DNA of 7,265 nt from an uncultured Bacilli bacterium (GTDB taxonomy: Bacteria > Bacillota_I > Bacilli_A > RF39 > UBA660). Positions 1 through 6,311 of this stretch are shown here, piece by piece. The notes beneath the pieces were generated by a model. It saw only the letters and a program-made list of their open reading frames with translations, was not told where the DNA came from and ran no database searches. The DNA is taken from contig CANRPZ010000057.1 in the NCBI GenBank assembly GCA_947632625.1, positions 1-7,265 of the forward strand, read 5' to 3'. Numbering within the stretch: the stretch's first letter is position 1; the number at the start of each line of letters is the position of its first letter. Position numbers and translations under genes: made by a program.

Positions 1-3
1 GGG

Positions 4-12
4 TGATATAAT
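4..12 (+). promoter_or_regulatory. Extended -10 promoter for the sorted surface protein gene
   Basis: TGATATAAT carries the TGn extension (4-6) directly before a perfect TATAAT (7-12). Transcription would begin near position 19, leaving a leader of about 20 bases that contains the SD GAGAGG (26-31), seven bases before the ATG at 39. Any -35 element lies outside the window. Confidence 0.6.
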
Positions 13-38
13 CGTGCTATGATAAGAGAGGTAGAAAA

Positions 39-818
39 ATGAGTAAACAAAAGAATGGAATTTTTTTCTTTGGCTTTATAGTTTTTTGCATGTTATTGTC
101 TATTCACCCAGTTTCAGCTAGAATGCTTACTATAGAGGAGGTCATAAAAGAATTTCAAAATAACAAAGAAATAAAAGAATCCAATGAAGATGGTTATGCT
201 ATTGAATGTAAAAAGAATCCAATAGAAAAAACACTTGATATTTATTTGAATAAAGAAAAAGTACTTAGCTATTTATATACCGATTCTTATATCGAGTATA
301 TAGAACCAGTACAAACTATTACGGATGAAAATTCAAAAGAAATGATGGAAAAGCAATTTGGTGTTTTAGGTTATGCCAGTTATTTTTTGAATTCTATTTA
401 TTCATTAAGTGGTTATAACTATGATCGCTCACCCTTACAAGAAGACTCCGCTACATTAGATTTTGATTTATTATCGAATCCAGAAATGTATGATAATTAT
501 GGAATCCTATTTGAAACTAAACAAGTTGACCCTAGTATTAGTGGCCTTCAAGAATATTTTACGCATATAAAAATGTCATTAGATACAGATAAAGCTGATA
601 ATTTGATGAAATATTTGGGTGTTACAAAGGTCCAAAATACCGTACCTAACGTTAAAGAAAACCAAACCGAAAATGAAATTGTTGATAAAAATGGTAATGT
701 AGTTGAAAATCCCCAAACAGGAGCTACTATTTCTTTTGGAATAACCATTTTATTAGGAATTTTAGCTTTAGTATTGTTAAAGTTTAGTAAAAGGAAAAGT
801 GTGTTACACAAGTTATAA
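39..818 (+). CDS. Secreted protein with C-terminal NPQTG sortase sorting signal
   Basis: This is a 259-residue exported protein of unknown function, probably covalently attached to the cell wall. It starts with a signal peptide: a basic start (K3, K5), a hydrophobic core at about 8-22 and a VSA cleavage motif ending at A27. The mature part (28-220) is hydrophilic, rich in Asp, Glu, Asn and Tyr, with no catalytic motif I can recognise. The C-terminus has the three parts of a sorting signal: the pentapeptide NPQTG at 224-228, a hydrophobic stretch at about 231-248, and a basic tail (KFSKRK...). NPQTG resembles the class B (NPQTN) and other NPxTG sortase motifs, so cleavage between T227 and G228 is expected by family knowledge. 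The start is supported by the SD at 26-31. It is a single-gene unit with its own promoter and terminator, and no sortase gene is visible in the window. The substrate or partner is unknown. Confidence 0.85.
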   Translation: MSKQKNGIFFFGFIVFCMLLSIHPVSARMLTIEEVIKEFQNNKEIKESNEDGYAIECKKNPIEKTLDIYLNKEKVLSYLYTDSYIEYIEPVQTITDENSKEMMEKQFGVLGYASYFLNSIYSLSGYNYDRSPLQEDSATLDFDLLSNPEMYDNYGILFETKQVDPSISGLQEYFTHIKMSLDTDKADNLMKYLGVTKVQNTVPNVKENQTENEIVDKNGNVVENPQTGATISFGITILLGILALVLLKFSKRKSVLHKL

Positions 819-839
819 TTTTAAAAGATTTAAGTTTAT

Positions 840-869
840 AAAAAGTATTGCCAAGGCGCAATACTTTTT
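840..869 (+). terminator. Rho-independent terminator after the NPQTG protein gene
   Basis: A perfect 12-bp stem (840-851 with 858-869) has a six-base loop CAAGGC. The 3' arm supplies the U tract (TTTTT at 865-869). The 5' arm begins with an A run, so the hairpin could also act on the other strand, although no gene points at it from that side. It lies 22 bases after the stop codon. Confidence 0.85.
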
Positions 870-913
870 GCTTTAAAATAGAATATCTTTTCTAGTACCT
901 ATGCTTTTTCTTC

Positions 914-951
914 TTAAAAAACTAGCAAAAGCGTATATAATGTAGTATAAT
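914..951 (+). promoter_or_regulatory. Tandem -10 promoter region of the receptor operon
   Basis: Two perfect TATAAT boxes lie ten bases apart, at 936-941 and 946-951. The first has TTAAAA (914-919, four of six matches to TTGACA) at a 16-base spacing. The second has only a weak -35 (TAGCAA, 923-928). Start sites would fall near 948 and 958, before the gene at 982. Which box is used cannot be told from sequence. Confidence 0.55.
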
Positions 952-981
952 GTATTTACCTTATATGAAAGAGGTTAGAAT

Positions 982-1473
982 ATGAATAAAATTAAAAAAT
1001 TGTGGGTTGAAAATCGCGTATTATTTGTTCTTTTTATTATCGTTATGATCTGTATCCTATTAATACTTGGCGTTTTTTTAAATTATTTTTTCGGTTCATC
1101 TAAATCTAGTTATGGAAATCGTTTAGATGGCATAACAGAGGTTCAAATTACTGATGAGATGAAAAACAACTTTTTAAACAAGATGGGTGAAGATGAATCT
1201 ATTATTGATAAAGATTTAACAGTAAAAGGAAAAGTTATTTATATTCGCTATACTTTTAAAGAAGGAGTCACTTTAATAGAAGCTCAAAGTAAAGCGCTTG
1301 CTTCTTTGGATTTATTTGAAGATAAATATAAAAATTTTTATGATTTTAATTTTACAATAAAAGAAGAATCTACTGAAACAAATGAAGGATTTTTATTAAT
1401 GGGAGCAAAGAATGCTAACGGCAGTAATCTAGTTTGGAATAATAACGACAATGTAACAAATAATGAAGAATAG
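982..1473 (+). CDS. Small single-pass membrane protein of unknown function
   Basis: This 163-residue protein has a short basic cytoplasmic start (MNKIKKLW), one strongly hydrophobic helix at about 13-37, then a hydrophilic domain of about 120 residues expected outside the membrane. The external part has a regular alternating pattern (for example around GKVIYIRYTF) that suggests a compact alpha/beta domain, and an Asn-rich C-terminal tail that looks disordered. I recognise no family motif and no lipobox or sorting signal, so it should stay anchored by its N-terminal helix. SD-like GAGGTTAG lies just before the ATG. It is the first gene of an operon, 11 bases before the receptor gene. Co-transcription with a receptor carrying extracytoplasmic domains makes an accessory role possible, but this is inference from context only. 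Confidence 0.8.
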   Translation: MNKIKKLWVENRVLFVLFIIVMICILLILGVFLNYFFGSSKSSYGNRLDGITEVQITDEMKNNFLNKMGEDESIIDKDLTVKGKVIYIRYTFKEGVTLIEAQSKALASLDLFEDKYKNFYDFNFTIKEESTETNEGFLLMGAKNANGSNLVWNNNDNVTNNEE

Positions 1474-1484
1474 TAGGTAATTAT

Positions 1485-3527
1485 ATGAAAAGTAAAAAGA
1501 AATATTTTATTATTGGAATTTTAGTTTTAATCCTTATAGGAATTAGTATTTGGTTGGTTCGCTTTTATTTCATGGACCAAAGCAAATTAAATGCAACGGA
1601 AAAAAGATATTTAGCTGATAATTCCAGTATTGTAGAAAATATCGATATTTTAAATAATGTCAGTATTTTTGGTAGTGACGGAGAAGGTGTTTTCTACGAT
1701 TTTTTAGACGATTTATATAAAGAATATAGTATAAAAACCAATCCTGTAATTGTAGAAAAAGGAGAAACGACTAACAACATATCCTTTACAATAAGTAATA
1801 CGATTGGTGATAATGATTTTATTTTTTATAAGGGACATTACGTATTAGTTGGAAAAAATAATAAAACATTTAGTTCCCTTGAATATTTAGCAAATCAAAA
1901 AATAGGTGTTTTAGCTGATAATTTAAGTCATGTTAGTAATTTTTTAGAAAATCAAAGTTTTACTATTCAAACCTTTAATACTGAAGATGAATTGTTGCAA
2001 AATTTTCAAGAACAACAAGATATTGAATATATAATGGTTCCTTTAGAATCTAATCTATCAACTATTTTAAAAAATGATTATACTATAGCCTATCATTTTA
2101 GTGATATTCCTTATTACTACAAGGTAAATATAGGCAAAAATAAAACTCTTGGAAGCATATTAAAAAAATATTTTATTAAATGGCAAGAGAAAAATTTTGC
2201 TCTATCCTTTAAAGAGCATTTATTTAAACTATTTATAGATTCTTTAAATATTTCTTTAACTGAAATTGATGCAATGCAAAGTATATCTTATAATTATGGA
2301 TTTATAAGTAATAGTCCTTATGAAATATTGACTGGTGGAAATTATGGAGGAGTTATTGCTCAATATTTAAAAGAATTTACTGATTTTACGGATACAGAAA
2401 TTAAATTTACTAAATATAAAAATATAAATAAATTACAAAATGCTATTAAAAATAACAATGTTGATTTTTATTTTAATTTTTATACTGCAAATAATAACTA
2501 TCAAGATATTCAATCTAATATTCCTATTCGAGTTAGTATTTTAGCAGATAGGGAAGATGCGTTAGTAGTAAATTCCTTGAAATCGTTAAAAGATATGGTT
2601 GTTTATGTAGAAGAAAATACTGCTTTATATGATTATTTAAAAAATAATACGTCATTAAAATTAAAAACATACAAAAAAGAAAGTGAATTAAAACGTTTAA
2701 TTAAAAATCATGAAATTATTATTATGGATAGTAATGTTTACTATGCTTATCGTATGAATATCTTTAATGAATATAGTGAAAGATATCATATGGTTTTAGA
2801 TAACTACTATTCTTTTAAAACGGATGTGAATGAAACATTTAATAAATTATTTACAAAATATATTAATTATAAAGATCCGGCAGAAACCCAATATAAAGGA
2901 ATTTATAATTATGAAAAAACGTTTAGAACAGGAACAATTACCGGAGCAATTGCCAAATATTTTATGTATATTCTACTTATATTTATATTAATTTTCCTAT
3001 ATGCCTATAAATTTACTAAAAAAGTAAAATTGTCTAAAAAAATCAAAAAAGAAGATAAGTTAAAGTATATTGATCAATTAACCTCTTTAAAAAATCGTAA
3101 TTATTTAACAGAGAATTTAGAAAATTGGGGTAAAAATACGGTATATCCTCAAACTATTATAGTTATTGACTTAAATAACCTTCAATATATTAACGATATG
3201 ATGGGATATGAACAAGGCGATGAACAAATTAAGGCTGCAGCCAATATACTTGTTAAAACCCAACTGGATAAAAGTGATATTATTCGTACAGATGGAAATG
3301 AATTTGTTATATATTTGGTAGGTTATGAACAAAAGCAAATTGTAAGTTATATTCATAAACTAAATAAAGAATTTAATAAAGAATTACCTTATAATCAAGG
3401 CGCTGCTATTGGTTATAGTATGATTTTGGATGATATTAAATCGATAGAAGATGCTATGAACGAAGCTGTAGAAGAGGTAAAAAGACAAAAAGAAAATAAA
3501 AAAGAGGAAACAAATGAAACGATTTAA
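1485..3527 (+). CDS. Membrane receptor: tandem solute-binding-like sensors plus degenerate GGDEF domain
   Basis: This 680-residue sensor protein has an N-terminal membrane helix at about 7-27, an extracytoplasmic region at 30-490, a second membrane helix at about 492-510, and a cytoplasmic GGDEF-family domain from about 525 to 670. The external region shows two copies of a periplasmic-binding-protein pattern, at about 50-245 and 266-465. Each has a segment of the type 'SL..L....VgVl....' (SLEYLANQKIGVL; SLKSLKDMVVYV) followed by a run that scores for ligand-lobe return strands. In the GGDEF domain I see DQLTSLKNR (530-538), D562 (metal), N570-D571, and G574..G578-D579. The signature loop reads DGNEF (603-607) instead of GGDEF, so the first Gly and the catalytic/metal acid at the third position are changed. 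No RxxD inhibitory site lies five residues before it. By family knowledge this predicts weak or absent diguanylate cyclase activity; it may instead bind GTP or act as a signalling scaffold. No EAL or PilZ domain is present. The last 14 bases overlap the next gene. Confidence 0.85.
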   Translation: MKSKKKYFIIGILVLILIGISIWLVRFYFMDQSKLNATEKRYLADNSSIVENIDILNNVSIFGSDGEGVFYDFLDDLYKEYSIKTNPVIVEKGETTNNISFTISNTIGDNDFIFYKGHYVLVGKNNKTFSSLEYLANQKIGVLADNLSHVSNFLENQSFTIQTFNTEDELLQNFQEQQDIEYIMVPLESNLSTILKNDYTIAYHFSDIPYYYKVNIGKNKTLGSILKKYFIKWQEKNFALSFKEHLFKLFIDSLNISLTEIDAMQSISYNYGFISNSPYEILTGGNYGGVIAQYLKEFTDFTDTEIKFTKYKNINKLQNAIKNNNVDFYFNFYTANNNYQDIQSNIPIRVSILADREDALVVNSLKSLKDMVVYVEENTALYDYLKNNTSLKLKTYKKESELKRLIKNHEIIIMDSNVYYAYRMNIFNEYSERYHMVLDNYYSFKTDVNETFNKLFTKYINYKDPAETQYKGIYNYEKTFRTGTITGAIAKYFMYILLIFILIFLYAYKFTKKVKLSKKIKKEDKLKYIDQLTSLKNRNYLTENLENWGKNTVYPQTIIVIDLNNLQYINDMMGYEQGDEQIKAAANILVKTQLDKSDIIRTDGNEFVIYLVGYEQKQIVSYIHKLNKEFNKELPYNQGAAIGYSMILDDIKSIEDAMNEAVEEVKRQKENKKEETNETI

Positions 3528-4359
3528 AAACTTTCTTAAAAAAGTTTACAATGTTATAACGAGGCCTGAAATGTCTGTATTACCAGGGCAACTAGCTTTT
3601 TTCTTTGTATTATCTGTTGTCCCTATTGTTACGCTAATTACTTATGGGGCTTCTTTTTTACATTTATCAATGGATTTTATTGGCAATTTTATTGAAAAGG
3701 CTTTTGGACCTAATCTCGCTGAATTAATTGCTCCAATGGTTAGTGTTACTAATATTGATATTCGCTTCTTTTTTACTTTGATAATTGGTTTTTTTATCGC
3801 AAGTAATGGTGCTGCGTCTATCATTGTATCTTCTAACGCAATTTATGAAATTCCAGATACTAGTTTTCCACGAAGAAGATTAAAGGCAATTATCATGACC
3901 TTTTTAATCGTTATCTTATTTTTGTTTATTTTAATAGTACCAGTATTTGGTAAATATATCATAGAAGCTATTGAATTTGTTAATATGAATGAAAAAATCA
4001 CCTCTATTATAAGCTTTACTTTTAATTTATTAAAAGGACCTATTACATGGTTTATTATGTTCTGTTTTATTAAAATATTGTATACTATGGCTCCTGATCG
4101 AAAACTTGAAAGTATTTATGTAAATTATGGAGCTGCTTTTACAACTGTAATGTGGGTATTGGTAACAGCCGCTTACTCGTATTATATTAATCATTTTGCT
4201 AATTACGCGGTATTTTATGGTGGACTTGCCAACATTGTCATGTTAATGTTATGGGTATATTTCTTGGCTTATATTTTTGTTATCGGAATGGCACTTAATT
4301 ATAAAGAAGAAACAATAAAATTGGAAAAAACAGGTACTATAAATATGGAAATTAAGTAA
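3514..4359 (+). CDS. YihY/BrkB-family integral membrane protein
   Basis: This 281-residue protein belongs to the YihY/BrkB family (once misnamed RNase BN), whose molecular role is not settled; transport or envelope functions have been proposed. About six membrane helices are visible, at roughly 26-48, 80-105, 124-145, 167-192, 204-226 and 236-262. Family hallmarks are the N-terminal PGQLAFFFVLSVVP segment (24 onward), the GAAFTTVMWV stretch and the closing YGGLANIVMLMLWVYFLAY helix. It ends with a short charged cytoplasmic tail. The ATG lies inside the receptor gene in another frame, with SD AGAGGA just before it, so translation is probably coupled to that of the receptor. Length is normal for the family. 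Its place behind a sensor protein suggests co-expression, but a functional link is inference. Confidence 0.9.
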   Translation: MKRFKNFLKKVYNVITRPEMSVLPGQLAFFFVLSVVPIVTLITYGASFLHLSMDFIGNFIEKAFGPNLAELIAPMVSVTNIDIRFFFTLIIGFFIASNGAASIIVSSNAIYEIPDTSFPRRRLKAIIMTFLIVILFLFILIVPVFGKYIIEAIEFVNMNEKITSIISFTFNLLKGPITWFIMFCFIKILYTMAPDRKLESIYVNYGAAFTTVMWVLVTAAYSYYINHFANYAVFYGGLANIVMLMLWVYFLAYIFVIGMALNYKEETIKLEKTGTINMEIK

Positions 4360-4378
4360 AAAATAGGATTGTGTACGC

Positions 4379-4456
4379 AAGTATTACTTAGTACGCAATA
4401 TGTTTTCAATATCAAATTAATATGTTAGGTATTAACGATATCGAAAAGTAATACTT
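4379..4456 (+). ncRNA. Candidate structured RNA element in the yihY-like gene 3' region
   Basis: A perfect 11-base inverted repeat, AAGTATTACTT (4379-4389) and AAGTAATACTT (4446-4456), encloses a second imperfect hairpin. The inner hairpin pairs TTTTC/GAAAA (4403-4407 with 4443-4447), ATATC/GATAT (4409-4413 with 4437-4441) and TTAATA/TATTAA (4417-4422 with 4430-4435), with a seven-base loop TGTTAGG. The two helices compete for two bases. The octamer GTACGCAA occurs twice (4373-4380 and 4391-4398), once before and once inside the outer stem. The terminator hairpin begins directly at 4457. No promoter is clear just upstream, so the element is most likely the 3' untranslated part of the operon transcript, perhaps a processed small RNA. 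I do not recognise a riboswitch class. In such AT-rich DNA some of the pairing may be chance. Confidence 0.4.
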
Positions 4457-4492
4457 AAAAGAGTTTGCAGGATTCTTTGTAGGCTCTTTTTT
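4457..4492 (+). terminator. Terminator of the receptor operon
   Basis: AAAAGAG (4457-4463) pairs with CTCTTTT (4484-4490), and the helix continues inward through G-U and Watson-Crick pairs (4464-4471 with 4476-4483) to an ATTC loop, giving about 15 pairs. A T run at 4487-4492 and a second one (TTTTT at 4494-4498) follow. It lies about 100 bases after the stop of the YihY-like gene and upstream of the rlmB promoters. Confidence 0.75.
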
Positions 4493-4550
4493 GTTTTTAA
4501 TAAAATAATCGTAAACTTTTGGTATAAGAAATATTTCAATTTTACTTTTT

Positions 4551-4597
4551 TTTACACTCGAAAAAGTGTATATATAATTTTTGATTTGTGCTATAAT
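4551..4597 (+). promoter_or_regulatory. Two promoters for rlmB-sigH, one with an inverted repeat in its spacer
   Basis: The upstream promoter is TTTACA (4551-4556), a 16-base spacer and TATAAT (4573-4578). The downstream one is an extended -10, TGCTATAAT (4589-4597), with no good -35. Start sites would be near 4585 and 4604. The inverted repeat TACACT-CGAAAA-AGTGTA (4553-4570) starts inside the -35 of the first promoter and fills its spacer, a position where a bound repressor would block RNA polymerase. The SD GGGAGG (4608-4613) precedes the rlmB ATG by seven bases. Confidence 0.6.
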
Positions 4598-4620
4598 AAC
4601 CTCAACTGGGAGGTATTTCT

Positions 4621-5292
4621 ATGATTGTTTATGGTAAAAATGTTTTAAAAGATATAGATTTAAAAAAAATAAGAAAAGTTTATTTAGTAGAAAATTTTAG
4701 AGATAAGGATATTATACAATATTTAGAACAAAATCATATTCGTTATTTTTATCGTCCTAAAAATCAAATGGATAAAATGATAAAAGGAAATCATCAGGGG
4801 GTCATTATAGAAATAGATGATTACCAATATGCTTCTTTTGAAAATGCATTTAATAGTAACTTTATTGTTGCATTAGACCATATAGAAGATGTGCATAACT
4901 TTGGAGCCATAATAAGAACTTGTGAAGCTGCTGGGGTAAAAACAATACTAATCCCTAAAGATCGTAGTGTAAGAGTAAATGATATTGTGATGAAAACAAG
5001 CTGTGGTGCAGTCGATAGAGTGAACATTATTTTAGTAAATAATCTATGTGATGCTTTAAAAAAATTACAAAAAGCAAACTATTTTGTATACTCTGCTTTT
5101 ATGGATGGAGAGGATTATGAAACAATCGATTATGCGGACAAAAAAATATTAGTAATTGGAAATGAAGGCAAAGGAATCAGTAAAATAATTGAAGGTATTA
5201 CCGATGTACGTATTGGCATACCGATGAGGGGAGAGATAAACAGCTTAAATGCAAGTGTGGCAGCAGGGATTTTAATATTTAAAATGAAATAA
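4621..5292 (+). CDS. rlmB: 23S rRNA (guanosine-2'-O-)-methyltransferase RlmB, TrmH/SpoU family
   Basis: This cytoplasmic SPOUT methyltransferase is expected to methylate the ribose of the conserved guanosine of the 23S rRNA peptidyl-transferase region (Gm2251 in E. coli numbering), using S-adenosylmethionine. Residues 1-70 form the short L30e-like RNA-binding domain. The catalytic domain shows all three family motifs: motif 1 DHIEDVHNFGAIIRT with N93 and R99, motif 2 IGNEGKGIS with N181-E182-G183, and motif 3 IPMRGEINSLNASVAAG with E205, N207, S208 and N210. The stretch VMKTSCGAVDRV between motifs 1 and 2 is typical of RlmB. At 223 residues it is somewhat shorter than the E. coli or B. subtilis proteins, mainly in the N-terminal domain. 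TrmH or TsnR relatives are the alternatives, but the neighbouring sigH, secE and nusG match the rlmB locus of Bacilli. The stop overlaps the SD of sigH. Confidence 0.92.
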   Translation: MIVYGKNVLKDIDLKKIRKVYLVENFRDKDIIQYLEQNHIRYFYRPKNQMDKMIKGNHQGVIIEIDDYQYASFENAFNSNFIVALDHIEDVHNFGAIIRTCEAAGVKTILIPKDRSVRVNDIVMKTSCGAVDRVNIILVNNLCDALKKLQKANYFVYSAFMDGEDYETIDYADKKILVIGNEGKGISKIIEGITDVRIGIPMRGEINSLNASVAAGILIFKMK

Positions 5293-5296
5293 GGTG
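5291..5296 (+). promoter_or_regulatory. SD that sets the sigH start at GTG 5303
   Basis: AAGGTG overlaps the rlmB stop codon (TAA, 5290-5292) and lies six bases before GTG 5303. The in-frame GTG at 5294 is part of this SD, so it cannot be the start served by it. Translation of the sigma factor is probably coupled to rlmB. Confidence 0.7.
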
Positions 5297-5302
5297 AATT
5301 GT

Positions 5303-5926
5303 GTGAATTATGAAGATTATTCTGATGGTGAATTATACTCTTTAGTATGTGAACAAGATGAAGATGCTAAAGATATGCTCTATATGAAATATAAATATAT
5401 TATTGATATTGTTATTAAAAGATATGCTTTTTCAGCAATGAAATATGGACTTGAATATAAAGATTTGTACCAAGAAGCTTTAGTTGGTTTTTCGGATGCC
5501 TTGGCCTCTTTCAATGAAGAAAAAAATTCTTCACTCCCTACCTTTATTACTTTATGTGTAGATAGAAGATTATTAAATACTATTCGTAAAGCAGGTAGAA
5601 TTAAAAATCAAGTTTTATTGGATAGTTTATCTCTAGATCATGTTTATGAAGATTATAATATACCTTTAAAAGAGATTATTAGTGATAATAACCAAAATGA
5701 TCCGTTAAGTAATATTACAAAAGATGAGGAATTTGATGAATTATTGGATTTTATTGAAAAGTCTTTGTCTTCAAGTGAATACGAGGTATATAAACTTTTA
5801 GTTTCGGGATTAACATATCAAGATATTGCCAAAGTACTTGGGAAATCCCCAAAACAAATTGATAATGCAATTCAACGAATTAAAAGCAAAGTAAAAGATA
5901 TTTTGAAAAGTAGAGAAACGAATTAA
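5303..5926 (+). CDS. sigH: RNA polymerase sigma factor, SigH family
   Basis: This 207-residue alternative sigma factor directs RNA polymerase to its own promoter set. Region 2 spans about 15-95 and contains the core-binding and -10 segment DLYQEALVGFSDALASF (from D54), then a Thr/Phe/Cys segment (TFITLCVDRRLLNTIR) matching the corresponding part of B. subtilis SigH. A linker with SLSLD and an acidic stretch follows, again as in SigH. Region 4 (about 150-200) has a helix-turn-helix: LTYQDIAKVLGKSPKQIDNAIQRI, from L170. The position between rlmB and secE-nusG is the SigH locus of Bacilli. I start it at GTG 5303 rather than GTG 5294 because the SD lies between them. SigH drives early sporulation and competence genes in Bacillus; whether this lineage sporulates cannot be told here, so its regulon is unknown. 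No anti-sigma gene is adjacent. Confidence 0.85.
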   Translation: MNYEDYSDGELYSLVCEQDEDAKDMLYMKYKYIIDIVIKRYAFSAMKYGLEYKDLYQEALVGFSDALASFNEEKNSSLPTFITLCVDRRLLNTIRKAGRIKNQVLLDSLSLDHVYEDYNIPLKEIISDNNQNDPLSNITKDEEFDELLDFIEKSLSSSEYEVYKLLVSGLTYQDIAKVLGKSPKQIDNAIQRIKSKVKDILKSRETN

Positions 5927-5974
5927 TTTTAAAGAAAAATATGTTAAAAAATAAAAAAGCACCGCTAAATTTTC

Positions 5975-6003
5975 TTGCAATTTACATTTAAGTATGTTAC
6001 ATT
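5975..6003 (+). promoter_or_regulatory. Promoter of secE-nusG
   Basis: TTGCAA (5975-5980), a 17-base spacer and TACATT (5998-6003) match the housekeeping consensus at four of six bases in each box. The start site would lie near 6010. It separates transcription of secE-nusG from the sigma gene, which ends at 5926. The 130-base gap holds no rpmG reading frame. Confidence 0.55.
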
Positions 6004-6013
6004 AGTTTTAACG

Positions 6014-6032
6014 AAACACGAAAGTGTTTTTT
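6014..6032 (+). terminator. Small hairpin with T run in the secE leader
   Basis: AAACAC-GAAA-GTGTTT forms a six-bp stem with a GNRA-type tetraloop, followed by a T run (6027-6032). It lies after the expected secE start site, so it would be at the very 5' end of the secE transcript, too early for normal termination. It could terminate read-through from sigH, or act as a 5' stabilising hairpin. The stem is short, so either role is tentative. Confidence 0.4.
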
Positions 6033-6056
6033 ATTTGGAAAAAAGAGGCGTTTTAA

Positions 6057-6311
6057 ATGAAAAAGAAAGAGCAAAAAAAAGAAGCAAAAGTAGAAAAAAA
6101 ACAAAGTAAGAAACAAACGAAAAAACAAAGTAAAAAGAATAAAGAGGGAATGTTAAAGGGAATAAAGGCTGAACTTAAAAAAGTAACTTGGCCAAGTAAA
6201 AAGGATATTATAAAATATTCAATTGCAACTTTAGTATTCTGTATTATATTAATGCTATTCTTTCAATTATTAGACTTTGGTTTATCTGTTGTAAAAGGAG
6301 TGTTTAATTAA
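6057..6311 (+). CDS. secE: Preprotein translocase subunit SecE
   Basis: SecE is the small essential subunit of the SecYEG membrane channel; it clamps SecY together during export and membrane insertion. The 84-residue protein has the family core GIKAELKKVTWPSKKDIIKY at about 35-54, whose W-P-S/T motif marks the amphipathic helix, then one membrane helix at about 55-77. The first 30 residues are an unusually Lys-rich extension containing three KKQ(S/T)-type repeats (about 15-27), which looks disordered and is not part of the conserved core. SD AAGAGG (6043-6048) supports the ATG. Its TAA stop shares its last A with the nusG ATG, so the two are co-transcribed and probably coupled. Confidence 0.95.
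   Translation: MKKKEQKKEAKVEKKQSKKQTKKQSKKNKEGMLKGIKAELKKVTWPSKKDIIKYSIATLVFCIILMLFFQLLDFGLSVVKGVFN

Noticed and set aside
823..891. AAAAGAT/ATCTTTT arms around the terminator at 840-869
   Set aside because: Seven-base AT-rich arms far apart; the inner 12-bp hairpin already explains the structure.
903..932. Inverted repeats GCTTTT/AAAAGC (903-908, 927-932) and CTAGT/ACTAG (892-896, 921-925) before the receptor operon
   Set aside because: Arms are short and overlap in AT-rich DNA; pairing of this size is expected by chance and there is no repeat unit elsewhere.
3171..3356. Minus-strand reading frames inside the receptor, yihY-like, rlmB and nusG genes
   Set aside because: They lie wholly within well-supported genes, have no SD or recognisable domain, and mirror the coding strand composition.
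4464..4483. Direct repeat TTTGCAGG / TTTGTAGG inside the operon terminator
   Set aside because: The two copies pair with each other through G-U and Watson-Crick pairs as the inner terminator stem, so no separate repeat is needed.
5294..5302. Upstream GTG as start of the sigma factor
   Set aside because: It is part of the AAGGTG SD that is correctly spaced for GTG 5303 and has no SD of its own.
5941..5991. Possible 16-codon ORF in the sigH-secE gap
   Set aside because: No SD, no resemblance to RpmG or another small protein, and it overlaps the secE promoter -35 and spacer.
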